Positions 17,174 through 25,013 of a stretch of 38,491 nt of DNA are shown one piece after another (the first letter of the stretch is position 1; each line of letters starts with the position of its first letter). Under the pieces are notes generated by a model, which did no database searches, was not told where the DNA came from, and was given only the letters and a program-made list of their open reading frames with translations. The position numbers and the translations under genes are program-made. Source of the stretch: an uncultured Cellvibrionales bacterium (GTDB lineage: Bacteria > Pseudomonadota > Gammaproteobacteria > Pseudomonadales > Porticoccaceae); contig CAJWFB010000009.1 of the NCBI GenBank assembly GCA_913031645.1, positions 1-38,491 of the forward strand, read 5' to 3'.

Positions 17174-17862
17174 TAATTTTTCTCCAGTTCAATTAATAGT
17201 TGCTCAGCGACCATCTGCTCTGCACGACGGCGACTTGTGGCTGTAGCAGTCATTTCTTGTTCAACTGCAGTAATTTTACAGCTGACGGTAAACAATCGAC
17301 TATGTGCTTCTCCACCAGTGTCAACCAGCTTATAGTCAGGTAAGGACTTGCCACGCTGCTGTAACCACTCTTGAAGTGTCGTTTTTGAGTCCTTTAGCGG
17401 CTTTACCTCTAACGCAGTCTCAAACAATGACTTAAACCAGTCATATATGCGATCTGTGGCCGCCTCTAGACCCTGATCGAGATAGACCGCCCCAAGCAAG
17501 GCCTCGACGGTATCACCGAGAATAGAATCACGCCGATGGCCGCCACTCTTCATCTCCCCTGGACCAAGCAATATATCCGATCCAAGCTGCAAGTTTTTGG
17601 CTACCATAGCGAGCGACTCACCACGCACAATATGAGAGCGCATTCGGCTCAGTTCACCCTCTCGCGCACCTGGAAACTGTCGGTAAAGATAATCCGTGAC
17701 TACCAGCCCCAATACCGCGTCGCCAAGGAACTCCATACGCTCATTATTAGTACCTGCAAAGCTTCGGTGAGATAGCGCAAGCGTCAATAATGCCGGATCA
17801 TCAAACACATGACCCAATCTTCGCTGGAGTTCCGCAACGTTAGAAGCCACTGACATGTCCAT
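17173..17862 (-). CDS. rnc: Ribonuclease III
   Basis: It cleaves double-stranded RNA, including the rRNA precursor. The family signature [12 protein letters not shown] lies at 41-52 with the metal-binding Glu and Asp, and the second acidic pair is in [13 protein letters not shown] near 117-129. The C-terminal double-stranded RNA-binding domain spans about 155-225 ([15 protein letters not shown], then [13 protein letters not shown]). It has 229 residues, like E. coli (226). ATG at 17862 with an alternative at 17856. The 135-base gap to lepB lacks the DUF4845 gene commonly found there. Confidence 0.95.
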   Translation of the reverse strand: MDMSVASNVAELQRRLGHVFDDPALLTLALSHRSFAGTNNERMEFLGDAVLGLVVTDYLYRQFPGAREGELSRMRSHIVRGESLAMVAKNLQLGSDILLGPGEMKSGGHRRDSILGDTVEALLGAVYLDQGLEAATDRIYDWFKSLFETALEVKPLKDSKTTLQEWLQQRGKSLPDYKLVDTGGEAHSRLFTVSCKITAVEQEMTATATSRRRAEQMVAEQLLIELEKN

Positions 17863-17997
17863 GATTCATTATCTTAAACCGACGTTTCGTTTAGGGTGAC
17901 ATACTTTTAAAGCGCTAGTGTAACATCGACGTTGACAGCTGCTGCTATTGGATATTGCCGCCGACTTCTGTCTGGGCTTATATTAACAGAATGCAGT

Positions 17998-18729
17998 CTA
18001 GTCGATGGCCCCTGCTCGAGAGAACGAAGGAATGCTGGTATAGGAGTCCCAAAACATCCATCGAGCAAAGGCTTTGCCGACAATCCTCTCTTCGGGTACA
18101 GGACCCCACACGCGACTGTCGCTTGAATTGTCCCTGCTGTCTCCCATCATGAAGTAATGCCCCTGAGGAACCAATGTCGCGAAATTTTGACTGAGGCGCG
18201 TGGGTGGCACACGCTTTTGAATACTATGTTCCACACCGTCAAGGTTTTCGTTCATCACCACAGAGCGAGGCGCCCCCGCATCAAGGTCCGACTTTGTCTG
18301 CTTCATCATTCGGTCATTAACATAGAGAACGCCATTGATAACTTGAACTTTATCACCGGGTAAACCCACTAGACGCTTTATAAAATAACGGTCTTCATGA
18401 GGTGGAAAGAACACAATCACATCACCTCGTTGAGGAGAAGATACATCAAAGATCTTAGTCCTGATGACCGGTAGACGAACACCATAATTCCACTTGCTAA
18501 CTAAAATGAAATCCCCAACTTTTAAGGTTGGAACCATTGATCTGGAAGGAATTTGAAATGGCTCGATGATAAATGAACGTAAAATCAACACAAACCCTAA
18601 TACCGGCGCTAAGGAGGCGAAGAATTCAATGACTCCTTCCTCTTGCTTGGTTAAGTAACGATTAACCAGCCAAAAAGCCCCTGTGATCAAGAATGCTACG
18701 GTTAAAATCAGCTCGAAATTGAAATCCAT
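17998..18729 (-). CDS. lepB: Signal peptidase I
   Basis: It removes signal peptides from exported proteins at the periplasmic face of the inner membrane. Two N-terminal membrane segments (about 4-24 and 36-54) precede the catalytic Ser64 in PSRSMVPTL and Lys118 in RYFIKRLVGLPGD. The C-terminal box GDSRDNSSDSR is intact. I chose the ATG at 18729, with GGAG eight bases upstream; the GTG at 18738 is in frame but poorly placed. The length is 243. It lies about 40 bases after lepA, the standard lepA-lepB operon order. Confidence 0.95.
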   Translation of the reverse strand: MDFNFELILTVAFLITGAFWLVNRYLTKQEEGVIEFFASLAPVLGFVLILRSFIIEPFQIPSRSMVPTLKVGDFILVSKWNYGVRLPVIRTKIFDVSSPQRGDVIVFFPPHEDRYFIKRLVGLPGDKVQVINGVLYVNDRMMKQTKSDLDAGAPRSVVMNENLDGVEHSIQKRVPPTRLSQNFATLVPQGHYFMMGDSRDNSSDSRVWGPVPEERIVGKAFARWMFWDSYTSIPSFSRAGAID

Positions 18730-18768
18730 CTTTACCACTCCTGTTCCGACATCTACGTTCGGAGTTGA

Positions 18769-20562
18769 TTAACTTCTCAATACCGCCAAAAATGCATCCT
18801 GAGGTATTTCAACATTGCCGACCTGTTTCATACGTTTTTTACCGGCCTTTTGTTTCTCCAGTAACTTCTTCTTGCGCGACACATCACCGCCATAACACTT
18901 TGCCGTCACATTTTTTCGCAGCGCTTTCACCGTCGTTCGAGAGACCACGCTTCCACCTATCGCTGCCTGAATAGCCACGTCAAACATCTGCCGCGGTATC
19001 AATTCTTTCATCTTTTCAGCCAAATTTCGGCCTTTTTGGACCGAATAATCGCGGTGAGTAATAGCCGCCAAGGCATCAACGCGGTCACCATTAATTAAAA
19101 TGTCGAGTTTAACTAACGACGCCTTCTCAAAACGCACAAAATTGTAATCTAAAGAAGCAAAACCACGGCTAACCGACTTTAACCGATCGAAGAAGTCCAT
19201 AACCACTTCACTCATAGGCAGATCATAGCGAATGGCGACTTGGCCACCGACAAATTGCATATCTTTTTGAACACCGCGCTTTTCAACACAAAGGGTGATG
19301 ACATTTCCCACATATTCTTTTGGTACCAGAATACTGGCTTCGCAAATAGGCTCGCGCATTTCATCTATTTGGCCAGGATCGGGTAGGTCAGAGGGGTTAG
19401 ACATATAGAGCGTATCGCCCTTAGAAGTGATTATTTCATACACCACCGTGGGAGCAGTGGTAATCAGATCTAAATTATATTCTCGCTCAAGACGCTCTTG
19501 GATAATCTCCATGTGCAGCATGCCGAGGAAACCACAGCGAAAACCGAACCCTAAGGCGTCAGAACTTTCTGGTTCGTAAAACAGCGAGGCATCATTAACC
19601 GCCAATTTACTGAGCGCTTCCCGAAAATCCTCAAAGTCATCAGAATCAATAGGAAACATACCGGCATAAACTTGCGGTTTGATACGCTGAAATCCAGGCA
19701 GTGAATCAACATCTGACGTACTCAAATTAGTGACCGTATCACCAACTGGCGCACCGAGAATATCTTTGATGCCGGCAACCATGAACCCGACTTCACCAGC
19801 CCTTAAAATCCCAGTTTCTTTGCGCTTTGGTGTAAACACACCGACACTGTCTACCACATGGCCCTTACCTATTGATTTAGCCACTATCTTATTTTTCACT
19901 TGCAGGGTCCCCTGCATTACGCGCACCAAAGACACAACGCCAAGATAGTTATCAAACCAAGAGTCGATAATCAGTGCTTGCAATGGCGCATCTACATCAC
20001 CCACGGGGGGCGGTACTTTTTGCACCAATTCTTCAAGTATCTCAACGATGCCCTCGCCGGTCTTCGCACTACAGCGAACGGCCTCATCCGCTTCAATACC
20101 AATAATATTTTCTATCTCATTGATAACTTTTTCTGGTTCTGCCTGAGGCAAATCCATCTTATTTAGGACGGGAATAACCTCGAGACCCTGAGCAATAGCC
20201 GTATAACAATTTGCAACTGACTGAGCCTCGACGCCCTGAGCCGCATCGACAATCAGCAGTGCGCCTTCACAGGCAGCAAGAGATCGAGACACTTCATAGG
20301 AAAAATCAACGTGCCCCGGGGTATCAATAAAGTTCAATTGGTAAGTTTTCCCATCGGCTGCCAAATAGGGCAAAGTGACGCTTTGCGCTTTAATAGTAAT
20401 GCCGCGCTCACGTTCAATATCCATGGAGTCAAGAACTTGGGATGCCATCTCTCTCTCGCTAAGACCTCCACACAATTGGATAAAGCGATCGGCGATCGTG
20501 GATTTACCATGATCGATATGGGCAATGATAGAGAAGTTTCTAATATGGCTAAGGTCAGACAA
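18769..20562 (-). CDS. lepA: Elongation factor 4 (LepA), ribosome-associated GTPase
   Basis: This translational GTPase acts on ribosomes under stress and in initiation and biogenesis. GTPase motifs: AHIDHGKST near 13-21 (from the chosen start), DTPGHVDF near 77, NKMD near 131. LepA-specific segments include [19 protein letters not shown] and the C-terminal domain [24 protein letters not shown]. No ATG exists near the 5' end. I place the start at TTG 20562, giving [10 protein letters not shown] to match the pseudomonad N-terminus and 597 residues in all; an in-frame TTG at 20583 would add seven. Neither has a good Shine-Dalgarno sequence. Two hairpins precede it. Confidence 0.92.
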   Translation of the reverse strand: MSDLSHIRNFSIIAHIDHGKSTIADRFIQLCGGLSEREMASQVLDSMDIERERGITIKAQSVTLPYLAADGKTYQLNFIDTPGHVDFSYEVSRSLAACEGALLIVDAAQGVEAQSVANCYTAIAQGLEVIPVLNKMDLPQAEPEKVINEIENIIGIEADEAVRCSAKTGEGIVEILEELVQKVPPPVGDVDAPLQALIIDSWFDNYLGVVSLVRVMQGTLQVKNKIVAKSIGKGHVVDSVGVFTPKRKETGILRAGEVGFMVAGIKDILGAPVGDTVTNLSTSDVDSLPGFQRIKPQVYAGMFPIDSDDFEDFREALSKLAVNDASLFYEPESSDALGFGFRCGFLGMLHMEIIQERLEREYNLDLITTAPTVVYEIITSKGDTLYMSNPSDLPDPGQIDEMREPICEASILVPKEYVGNVITLCVEKRGVQKDMQFVGGQVAIRYDLPMSEVVMDFFDRLKSVSRGFASLDYNFVRFEKASLVKLDILINGDRVDALAAITHRDYSVQKGRNLAEKMKELIPRQMFDVAIQAAIGGSVVSRTTVKALRKNVTAKCYGGDVSRKKKLLEKQKAGKKRMKQVGNVEIPQDAFLAVLRS

Positions 20563-20596
20563 AAGTTTTTTACTACCGTTCAAATAAGCGGGCGCA

Positions 20597-20620
20597 GTCT
20601 AGCCTATTTGCATGCTAGAC
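20597..20620 (-). repeat. Second hairpin in the lepA leader
   Basis: GTCTAGC-N10-GCTAGAC is a perfect 7-bp inverted repeat ending 35 bases upstream of the preferred lepA start (14 before the TTG at 20583). Confidence 0.45.
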
Positions 20621-20627
20621 GCCATCG

Positions 20628-20659
20628 GCGCTTTGTTCAAATGACGTTGAGCAAAGCGC
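20628..20659 (-). terminator. Strong hairpin between mucD and lepA
   Basis: GCGCTTTGTTCAA and TTGAGCAAAGCGC pair over 13 bases with one G-T wobble around a 6-base loop, starting 12 bases after the mucD stop. No T-run follows on the minus strand. It could terminate, attenuate or process the mRNA. Confidence 0.5.
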
Positions 20660-20671
20660 GAATTGATGGGC

Positions 20672-22054
20672 TTACTGGTTAATTTGTATGGTTCTGAACA
20701 CCGCGTTCCCGCCACGATAAAATCGGATTGCTACTGGTGTATTGGTAGGAAGCTCGCCAATCACTGAGTCATATTCATCGAGGTCATCAATTCGGCTATA
20801 ACCTAGCTGAACAATAATATCATCAACTTTCAATCCGGCAACATCTGCCGGCGAGTCAGCTAAAACCTCAGAGACAACAATGCCACCGCGTAACCGAAGG
20901 GAACGAAGTTGACTTTGTTCAGCTGCTACCGCAGCAATACCGAGTCTATCTGCCTCCTCATTGCGACTCGCGAGCGTATCCTCATCGCCTTCCAAAGCCC
21001 CAACCTTGACGGTGAGCTTTTTCTGTTTACCTTCTCGATAAACCACTATTTTGATCGACTTACCAGGCTCGATCAAACCAACGATATGAGGTAAATCTCC
21101 CGATCGTAAAATGGACTGACCATTGACGCTGACGATTATGTCGCCAGGAAAAATCCCACCATTGTCAGCTGCACTGCCCGGCATCACCGAGTTTATCCCC
21201 GCGCCCATAGTGCTAGGCAGACCCATGGCTTCAGCCAAGCTTTTACTAACATCACTAATACCGACGCCTAGAAAGCCACGCTTGACCTTGCCATTATCTC
21301 GCAATTGGGCAACGACATTGCTGGCTATGCTTACCGGAATCGAAAAGGATAAGCCAACTGAACCGCCTGTAGGGGAATAAATTTGTGAGTTGATACCAAC
21401 CACCTGCCCGTCAAGATTAAAAAGCGGACCGCCTGAGTTACCCCGATTAATTGCCACATCTGTTTGGATAAACGGCACGTAATTCTCACCTTGCTCGGTT
21501 GGAAGACTTCGGCCAATAGCGCTAACTATGCCCGCTGTTACCGAATAATCCAGTCCAAAGGGAGATCCTATTGCGAGCACCCAAGCCCCCACTTTAGTCG
21601 AGTCCGACTCAGCAAATTTGAGACTGGGTAAGTTTTTCGCATCAATTTTGAGTAAAGCTAAATCCGAACGTCGATCTGAGCCTATGATGGTCGCTGTATA
21701 CTCGCTTCTATCAGCAAACTGCACCTGAATTTCTTCGGCTTTGTCCACCACATGATGATTGGTTAAAATATAGCCATCATCAGAAATAACAAAACCAGAC
21801 CCCATGGTTCGCGAAGGCCGAACCGGCCGCTGCCGTTGCTCGAGCAACTCTCTAAATATCTCCGGCATCTGCCCCTGCAGTCGCGGTTGATCATCCTTGG
21901 CAACCGGCTTACTCACCGTATTGATCTTCACAACCGCGGGCGCCACCGCTTCAACTAAGGCGGTAAAGTCAGGCAAACTTGCATAGGCATTGGGATTACA
22001 AAAAATCACTAGATAGCAAACTAAGATTACTTTTTTAAGCACCGAATACTCCAT
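20672..22054 (-). CDS. mucD: Periplasmic serine protease MucD (DegP/HtrA family)
   Basis: It degrades or refolds misfolded periplasmic proteins and restrains sigma-E activation in pseudomonads. A signal peptide occupies about 1-25 (cleavage near AYA-S). The trypsin-like domain carries the triad His101 (TNHHV), Asp131 (RRSDLALLKI) and Ser207 (NRGNSGGP). Two PDZ domains follow, about 245-340 (RGFLGVGISDVSKSLAEAMG) and 370-460 (GIVVSEVLADSPADVAGLKVDD). It has 460 residues, like P. aeruginosa MucD. It follows rseC by 17 bases in the rpoE operon. Confidence 0.94.
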   Translation of the reverse strand: MEYSVLKKVILVCYLVIFCNPNAYASLPDFTALVEAVAPAVVKINTVSKPVAKDDQPRLQGQMPEIFRELLEQRQRPVRPSRTMGSGFVISDDGYILTNHHVVDKAEEIQVQFADRSEYTATIIGSDRRSDLALLKIDAKNLPSLKFAESDSTKVGAWVLAIGSPFGLDYSVTAGIVSAIGRSLPTEQGENYVPFIQTDVAINRGNSGGPLFNLDGQVVGINSQIYSPTGGSVGLSFSIPVSIASNVVAQLRDNGKVKRGFLGVGISDVSKSLAEAMGLPSTMGAGINSVMPGSAADNGGIFPGDIIVSVNGQSILRSGDLPHIVGLIEPGKSIKIVVYREGKQKKLTVKVGALEGDEDTLASRNEEADRLGIAAVAAEQSQLRSLRLRGGIVVSEVLADSPADVAGLKVDDIIVQLGYSRIDDLDEYDSVIGELPTNTPVAIRFYRGGNAVFRTIQINQ

Positions 22055-22071
22055 TAAAATTTCTCATAAAG

Positions 22072-22548
22072 TTAGTTGAAACCCTCAGAAATCCTCGGGC
22101 TTTTGTCAATATCATATAAAACAGGGTTGTTTTCAGCACTATTCTCATTCTTTTGACCGCGTAAATAAACCAACAGCCCACCGCTCATCAACCCTATAAA
22201 CGCACCCATAATGCTAATCAAATCAAGCGCGGGACTCTTATTAGGAGACCCCATCAACCACGCACCCAACAAGGCGCCTGTAAGCGGTACCAAATAAACT
22301 AGGAGCGAGCCTTTGACCACAACATGATCGGGAATACCAATAGTCACTGATTGGCCCAAGCGTAGTTCATTGGCGGTGAACTTTCCCAGAAGCACCCTGA
22401 CTTGAACAGAATTACCGGTCAGTTTTGATAGTACGGAATGACCGCAACCTGGCTGGGCCACACAGCTATCACAGGTGGTTTTCTGAATGGTCTCCACCAT
22501 CACACTACGCGCTGCTTTATTGACGATAATTCCCGCTTCAAAAATCAT
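22072..22548 (-). CDS. rseC: SoxR-reducing / sigma-E factor regulatory protein RseC (MucC)
   Basis: This small inner-membrane protein modulates sigma-E activity and shares a fold with Rnf-complex partners. The cytoplasmic N-terminal domain carries the conserved cysteines in TTCDSCVAQPGCG (Cys26, Cys29, Cys35), which could bind a metal or iron-sulfur cluster. Two membrane helices follow at about 79-100 and 110-130 (LLVYLVPLTGALLGAWL and ISIMGAFIGLMSGGLLVYL). It has 158 residues, usual for RseC. It sits between mucB and mucD, as in Pseudomonas. Confidence 0.9.
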   Translation of the reverse strand: MIFEAGIIVNKAARSVMVETIQKTTCDSCVAQPGCGHSVLSKLTGNSVQVRVLLGKFTANELRLGQSVTIGIPDHVVVKGSLLVYLVPLTGALLGAWLMGSPNKSPALDLISIMGAFIGLMSGGLLVYLRGQKNENSAENNPVLYDIDKSPRISEGFN

Positions 22549-22565
22549 TGCATCACTATTTAAAG

Positions 22566-23537
22566 TTACGGTTGTTTTAATATTTTAGATGCCTGCTTGA
22601 CCGACTGAGCAATTTTTTTGGCTCCATCAGCAGGAATTTCACCGACAATCGATACCGTATATTCATCGCCCTGCACTTTAATTTTTGTACTCACCGCTGC
22701 TGTCGCACCGTGGTTATAGGTAAATGGTGGAATTTTGGCGCTCATTTGCGCAGACTCTATGAATACGGTAAAAGTGGTCAGTCCATCAGAAAACCCTAAA
22801 ACAGTCTGGCCGGTCAATGATTCTTTCATTGAATTGGTCAAAAAGAAACCTGAAGGCACCAAGCCAACATTCCACTCTCCTTGATTTTGCTGGCCGAACG
22901 CGTTGACGCATTGCTCGTCAAGGTTAGCCTGCGCATTGGGCATAAGCATAGTATCTAGTTCACCCCCCACTTCAATTTCAACAAATTGAAACCGCTCTAA
23001 TGGTTTGCCTGAAAGACTCAATATCACTGACATCAGCATAAGATTAGATTGATTATCAATTGCCACAAAGTGTGGTAATCGAAATTTATCCTTAGGCTTT
23101 AAAATTATCGTGGTAGCTTCGCGGCCCGCAACGCGTGACTGCCCCCTTATTTCAAAAGAATATGACGCTTTTATCCGCCCGAAGCTATCTTCGTTCAGAA
23201 TGGGGCGCGAGCCAGCATCTGCATCCCATGCTCTTTCCATTCCGCAGTTGCCGTTTGTTCTTCGCCATGAGATCTGGCCTGCAGGGCCATCCAGATGGGT
23301 CAATTGTTCAAAGGTCATGTCGTCACGAATGAGATGAAGCATTTTAGACGTTTTTAATCGGCCTTCCTTTTCATAGGTCACTAGCCCCAAGTAGTTCAAG
23401 GTGTTTGACGCCTCAATCATAGAATATACCAGATCATAAGCGACTCTGTTTTGCTGGGATACGGCCGAGGTAGAAACAAAAATGGCGGTCATAATAACCG
23501 CCATTTTGAAACTATTTATGTTGGAAATGCTGGTCAC
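22566..23537 (-). CDS. mucB: Sigma-E factor regulatory protein MucB/RseB
   Basis: This periplasmic protein binds the anti-sigma factor MucA and shields it from the DegS/AlgW protease; it senses mislocalised lipoproteins or LPS. An N-terminal signal peptide ends near residue 27 (cleavage around AVS-QQ). The large domain includes MIEASNTLNYLGLVTYEK and GQISWRRTNGNCGMERAW, and the small C-terminal domain begins near 215 (WNVGLVPSGFFLTNSM). It has 323 residues, like P. aeruginosa MucB. It follows mucA by nine bases, so the two are cotranscribed. Confidence 0.93.
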   Translation of the reverse strand: MTSISNINSFKMAVIMTAIFVSTSAVSQQNRVAYDLVYSMIEASNTLNYLGLVTYEKEGRLKTSKMLHLIRDDMTFEQLTHLDGPAGQISWRRTNGNCGMERAWDADAGSRPILNEDSFGRIKASYSFEIRGQSRVAGREATTIILKPKDKFRLPHFVAIDNQSNLMLMSVILSLSGKPLERFQFVEIEVGGELDTMLMPNAQANLDEQCVNAFGQQNQGEWNVGLVPSGFFLTNSMKESLTGQTVLGFSDGLTTFTVFIESAQMSAKIPPFTYNHGATAAVSTKIKVQGDEYTVSIVGEIPADGAKKIAQSVKQASKILKQP

Positions 23538-23546
23538 GACTAATAA

Positions 23547-24188
23547 TTATTCCTGGTCAGTTCTCGTTTTACGATCTTCCAAGCGAGCATAGGGCAACAT
23601 TCCTTGGTTTCTAATGTAAGGTGCATTCGAAGCATGCTTAGCCAGTACATAGGCTAGGTAAGCACGGCCTTCCTGCTGCGAATATGCCTTTTTCTCGACA
23701 CTCTCCGCACTCACCGTACGCACCTGCGTTTTCTCAGACAGGGCCCATCCAGCGGGAAATTGATTGGCTGGACCAACCACGCCTTCCACCGATGTTTCAT
23801 CTATGTAGGCGAACTCAGCAGCTTCGTCGGTCAGGTTGGCCGATTGATTGAACTGTTGAACACCCAGAACTGCGACCAAAGCCACTGATGCTGCAATGGC
23901 AAAACGACCCGAAGAATTTAGAATTTTGGCCAGCGGGCTCGTCTTGAAAACCACCTCATTACCAATTGCATGAGCAATGGCCTCTGAGTAATCAATGGTA
24001 GAGGCTACATCACCTTTCATCACCGCCGATACACTATGATACCGTCGCCACTTGTCACGCATCTGCATGGCATTATGGCTATCTTCTGAGGCTAACGCCT
24101 TGAGCACTCTGCGAGTATCTAAATCACTGGCTTCTCCGTCCATTAACGCGGACAAAGATTCACCTAAATGTTCATCATACTGACCCAT
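23547..24188 (-). CDS. mucA: Anti-sigma-E factor MucA/RseA
   Basis: MucA is an inner-membrane protein whose cytoplasmic domain sequesters sigma-E. The RseA N-terminal domain is clear: LGESLSALMDGEASDLDTRRVL at the start and MRDKWRRYHSVSAVMKGD near 43-60. One membrane helix lies at about 93-110 (RFAIAASVALVAVLGV). The periplasmic part runs to residue 213. It has GAGG upstream of the ATG at 24188. A 78-base gap separates it from rpoE, longer than elsewhere in this operon, and holds a hairpin and a TATAAT. Confidence 0.93.
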   Translation of the reverse strand: MGQYDEHLGESLSALMDGEASDLDTRRVLKALASEDSHNAMQMRDKWRRYHSVSAVMKGDVASTIDYSEAIAHAIGNEVVFKTSPLAKILNSSGRFAIAASVALVAVLGVQQFNQSANLTDEAAEFAYIDETSVEGVVGPANQFPAGWALSEKTQVRTVSAESVEKKAYSQQEGRAYLAYVLAKHASNAPYIRNQGMLPYARLEDRKTRTDQE

Positions 24189-24217
24189 TTTTATGCCTCT
24201 ACAGTTGACAACTCTTC

Positions 24218-24223
24218 ATTATA
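24218..24223 (-). promoter_or_regulatory. TATAAT hexamer upstream of mucA, possible internal promoter
   Basis: A perfect -10 on the minus strand, 30 bases before the mucA start. No convincing -35 at 16-18 bases; a TTGATA lies about 20 bases upstream, within the neighbouring hairpin. Confidence 0.35.
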
Positions 24224-24237
24224 CCCACTCTCTGACC

Positions 24238-24257
24238 GAACCTTATCAAAAAGGTTC
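24238..24257 (-). repeat. Hairpin between rpoE and mucA
   Basis: GAACCTT-ATCAAA-AAGGTTC (plus-strand reading) is a perfect 7-bp stem with a 6-base loop, nine bases after the rpoE stop. No T-run follows on either strand, so it may tune the ratio of sigma to anti-sigma rather than end transcription. Confidence 0.5.
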
Positions 24258-24266
24258 ACCAAATCT

Positions 24267-24857
24267 TTATTCAGTATTAATTAATTTTAGCACATCCGCA
24301 TCAATTGCTTCTCGCGCTCTAAAAATACGCGATCTAATAGTACCTACGGGACACTCCATAATTTCCGAAATCCCCTCATAACTAAGCCCTTCATATTCTC
24401 TCAAGGTCACCGCTGTTCGCAAATCCTCAGGCAAGTCGGCTATTGCCTTGACAATAACGGCTTCAAGCTCATCTTTAAACAGATTATTCTCTGGAGTCCC
24501 TAAGTCTTTTAAATAGTCGCTACCTGAGTAATATTCAGCATCAGCCACATCGATATCCGAAGACGGTGGGCGTCGACTTCTTGAGACTAAATAATTTTTC
24601 GCAGTATTCACCGCAATACGATAGAGCCAGGTGTAAAACTGACTATCACCGCGAAAATTGGGTATAGCCCGATACGCCTTTATAAAAGACTCCTGAACCA
24701 CATCAGCGACTTCGTCAGTATCGCGCACGAACCTACCCACGATAGAGTGCACCTTTTGTTGATACTTCAACACTAACAGGTCAAAAGCTCTTTTGTCGCC
24801 TTTTTGTACCCTGATCACCAACTGCTCATCAGAAGGCTGCGCTTTTTTTTCGACCAT
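24267..24857 (-). CDS. rpoE: Envelope-stress sigma factor sigma-E (AlgU/RpoE)
   Basis: This ECF sigma factor directs RNA polymerase to envelope-stress promoters. Region 2 covers about 13-90 (RAFDLLVLKYQQKV, DEVADVVQESFIKAYR, FYTWLYRIAVNTAKN) and region 4 about 128-188 (DLPEDLRTAVTLREYEGLSY, CPVGTIRSRIFRARE). I chose the ATG at 24857, giving 196 residues, close to P. aeruginosa AlgU (193); a GTG at 24878 would add seven residues without similarity. It heads the operon with mucA, mucB, rseC and mucD and has its own sigma-E promoter upstream. Confidence 0.95.
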   Translation of the reverse strand: MVEKKAQPSDEQLVIRVQKGDKRAFDLLVLKYQQKVHSIVGRFVRDTDEVADVVQESFIKAYRAIPNFRGDSQFYTWLYRIAVNTAKNYLVSRSRRPPSSDIDVADAEYYSGSDYLKDLGTPENNLFKDELEAVIVKAIADLPEDLRTAVTLREYEGLSYEGISEIMECPVGTIRSRIFRAREAIDADVLKLINTE

Positions 24858-24932
24858 TCGGCAATCCGTTTTTGTCACTCTTCAGTAAATTTTATGAACC
24901 AAGCAAAATGTAACAGTCGCCAGCATCTAATT

Positions 24933-24959
24933 AAAGACCACTATGGGCGCGTTAAGTTC
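24933..24959 (-). promoter_or_regulatory. Sigma-E autoregulatory promoter of rpoE
   Basis: On the minus strand, GAACTT (24954-24959) and TCTTT (24933-24937) are separated by exactly 16 bases, matching the sigma-E consensus GAACTT-N16-TCTGA in the full -35 and in the TCT of the -10. It lies about 75 bases before the rpoE ATG, consistent with autoregulation in related species. Confidence 0.75.
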
Positions 24960-25013
24960 GCTTGATCCAGAATCTTATATTATCATGACCGACCCGACCT
25001 GTGTGACATAGCA

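Noticed and set aside
17863-17997. A small gene in the lepB-rnc gap (plus-strand open frames at 17932 and 17955)
   Set aside because: Both run into the antisense of lepB and neither resembles a known protein.
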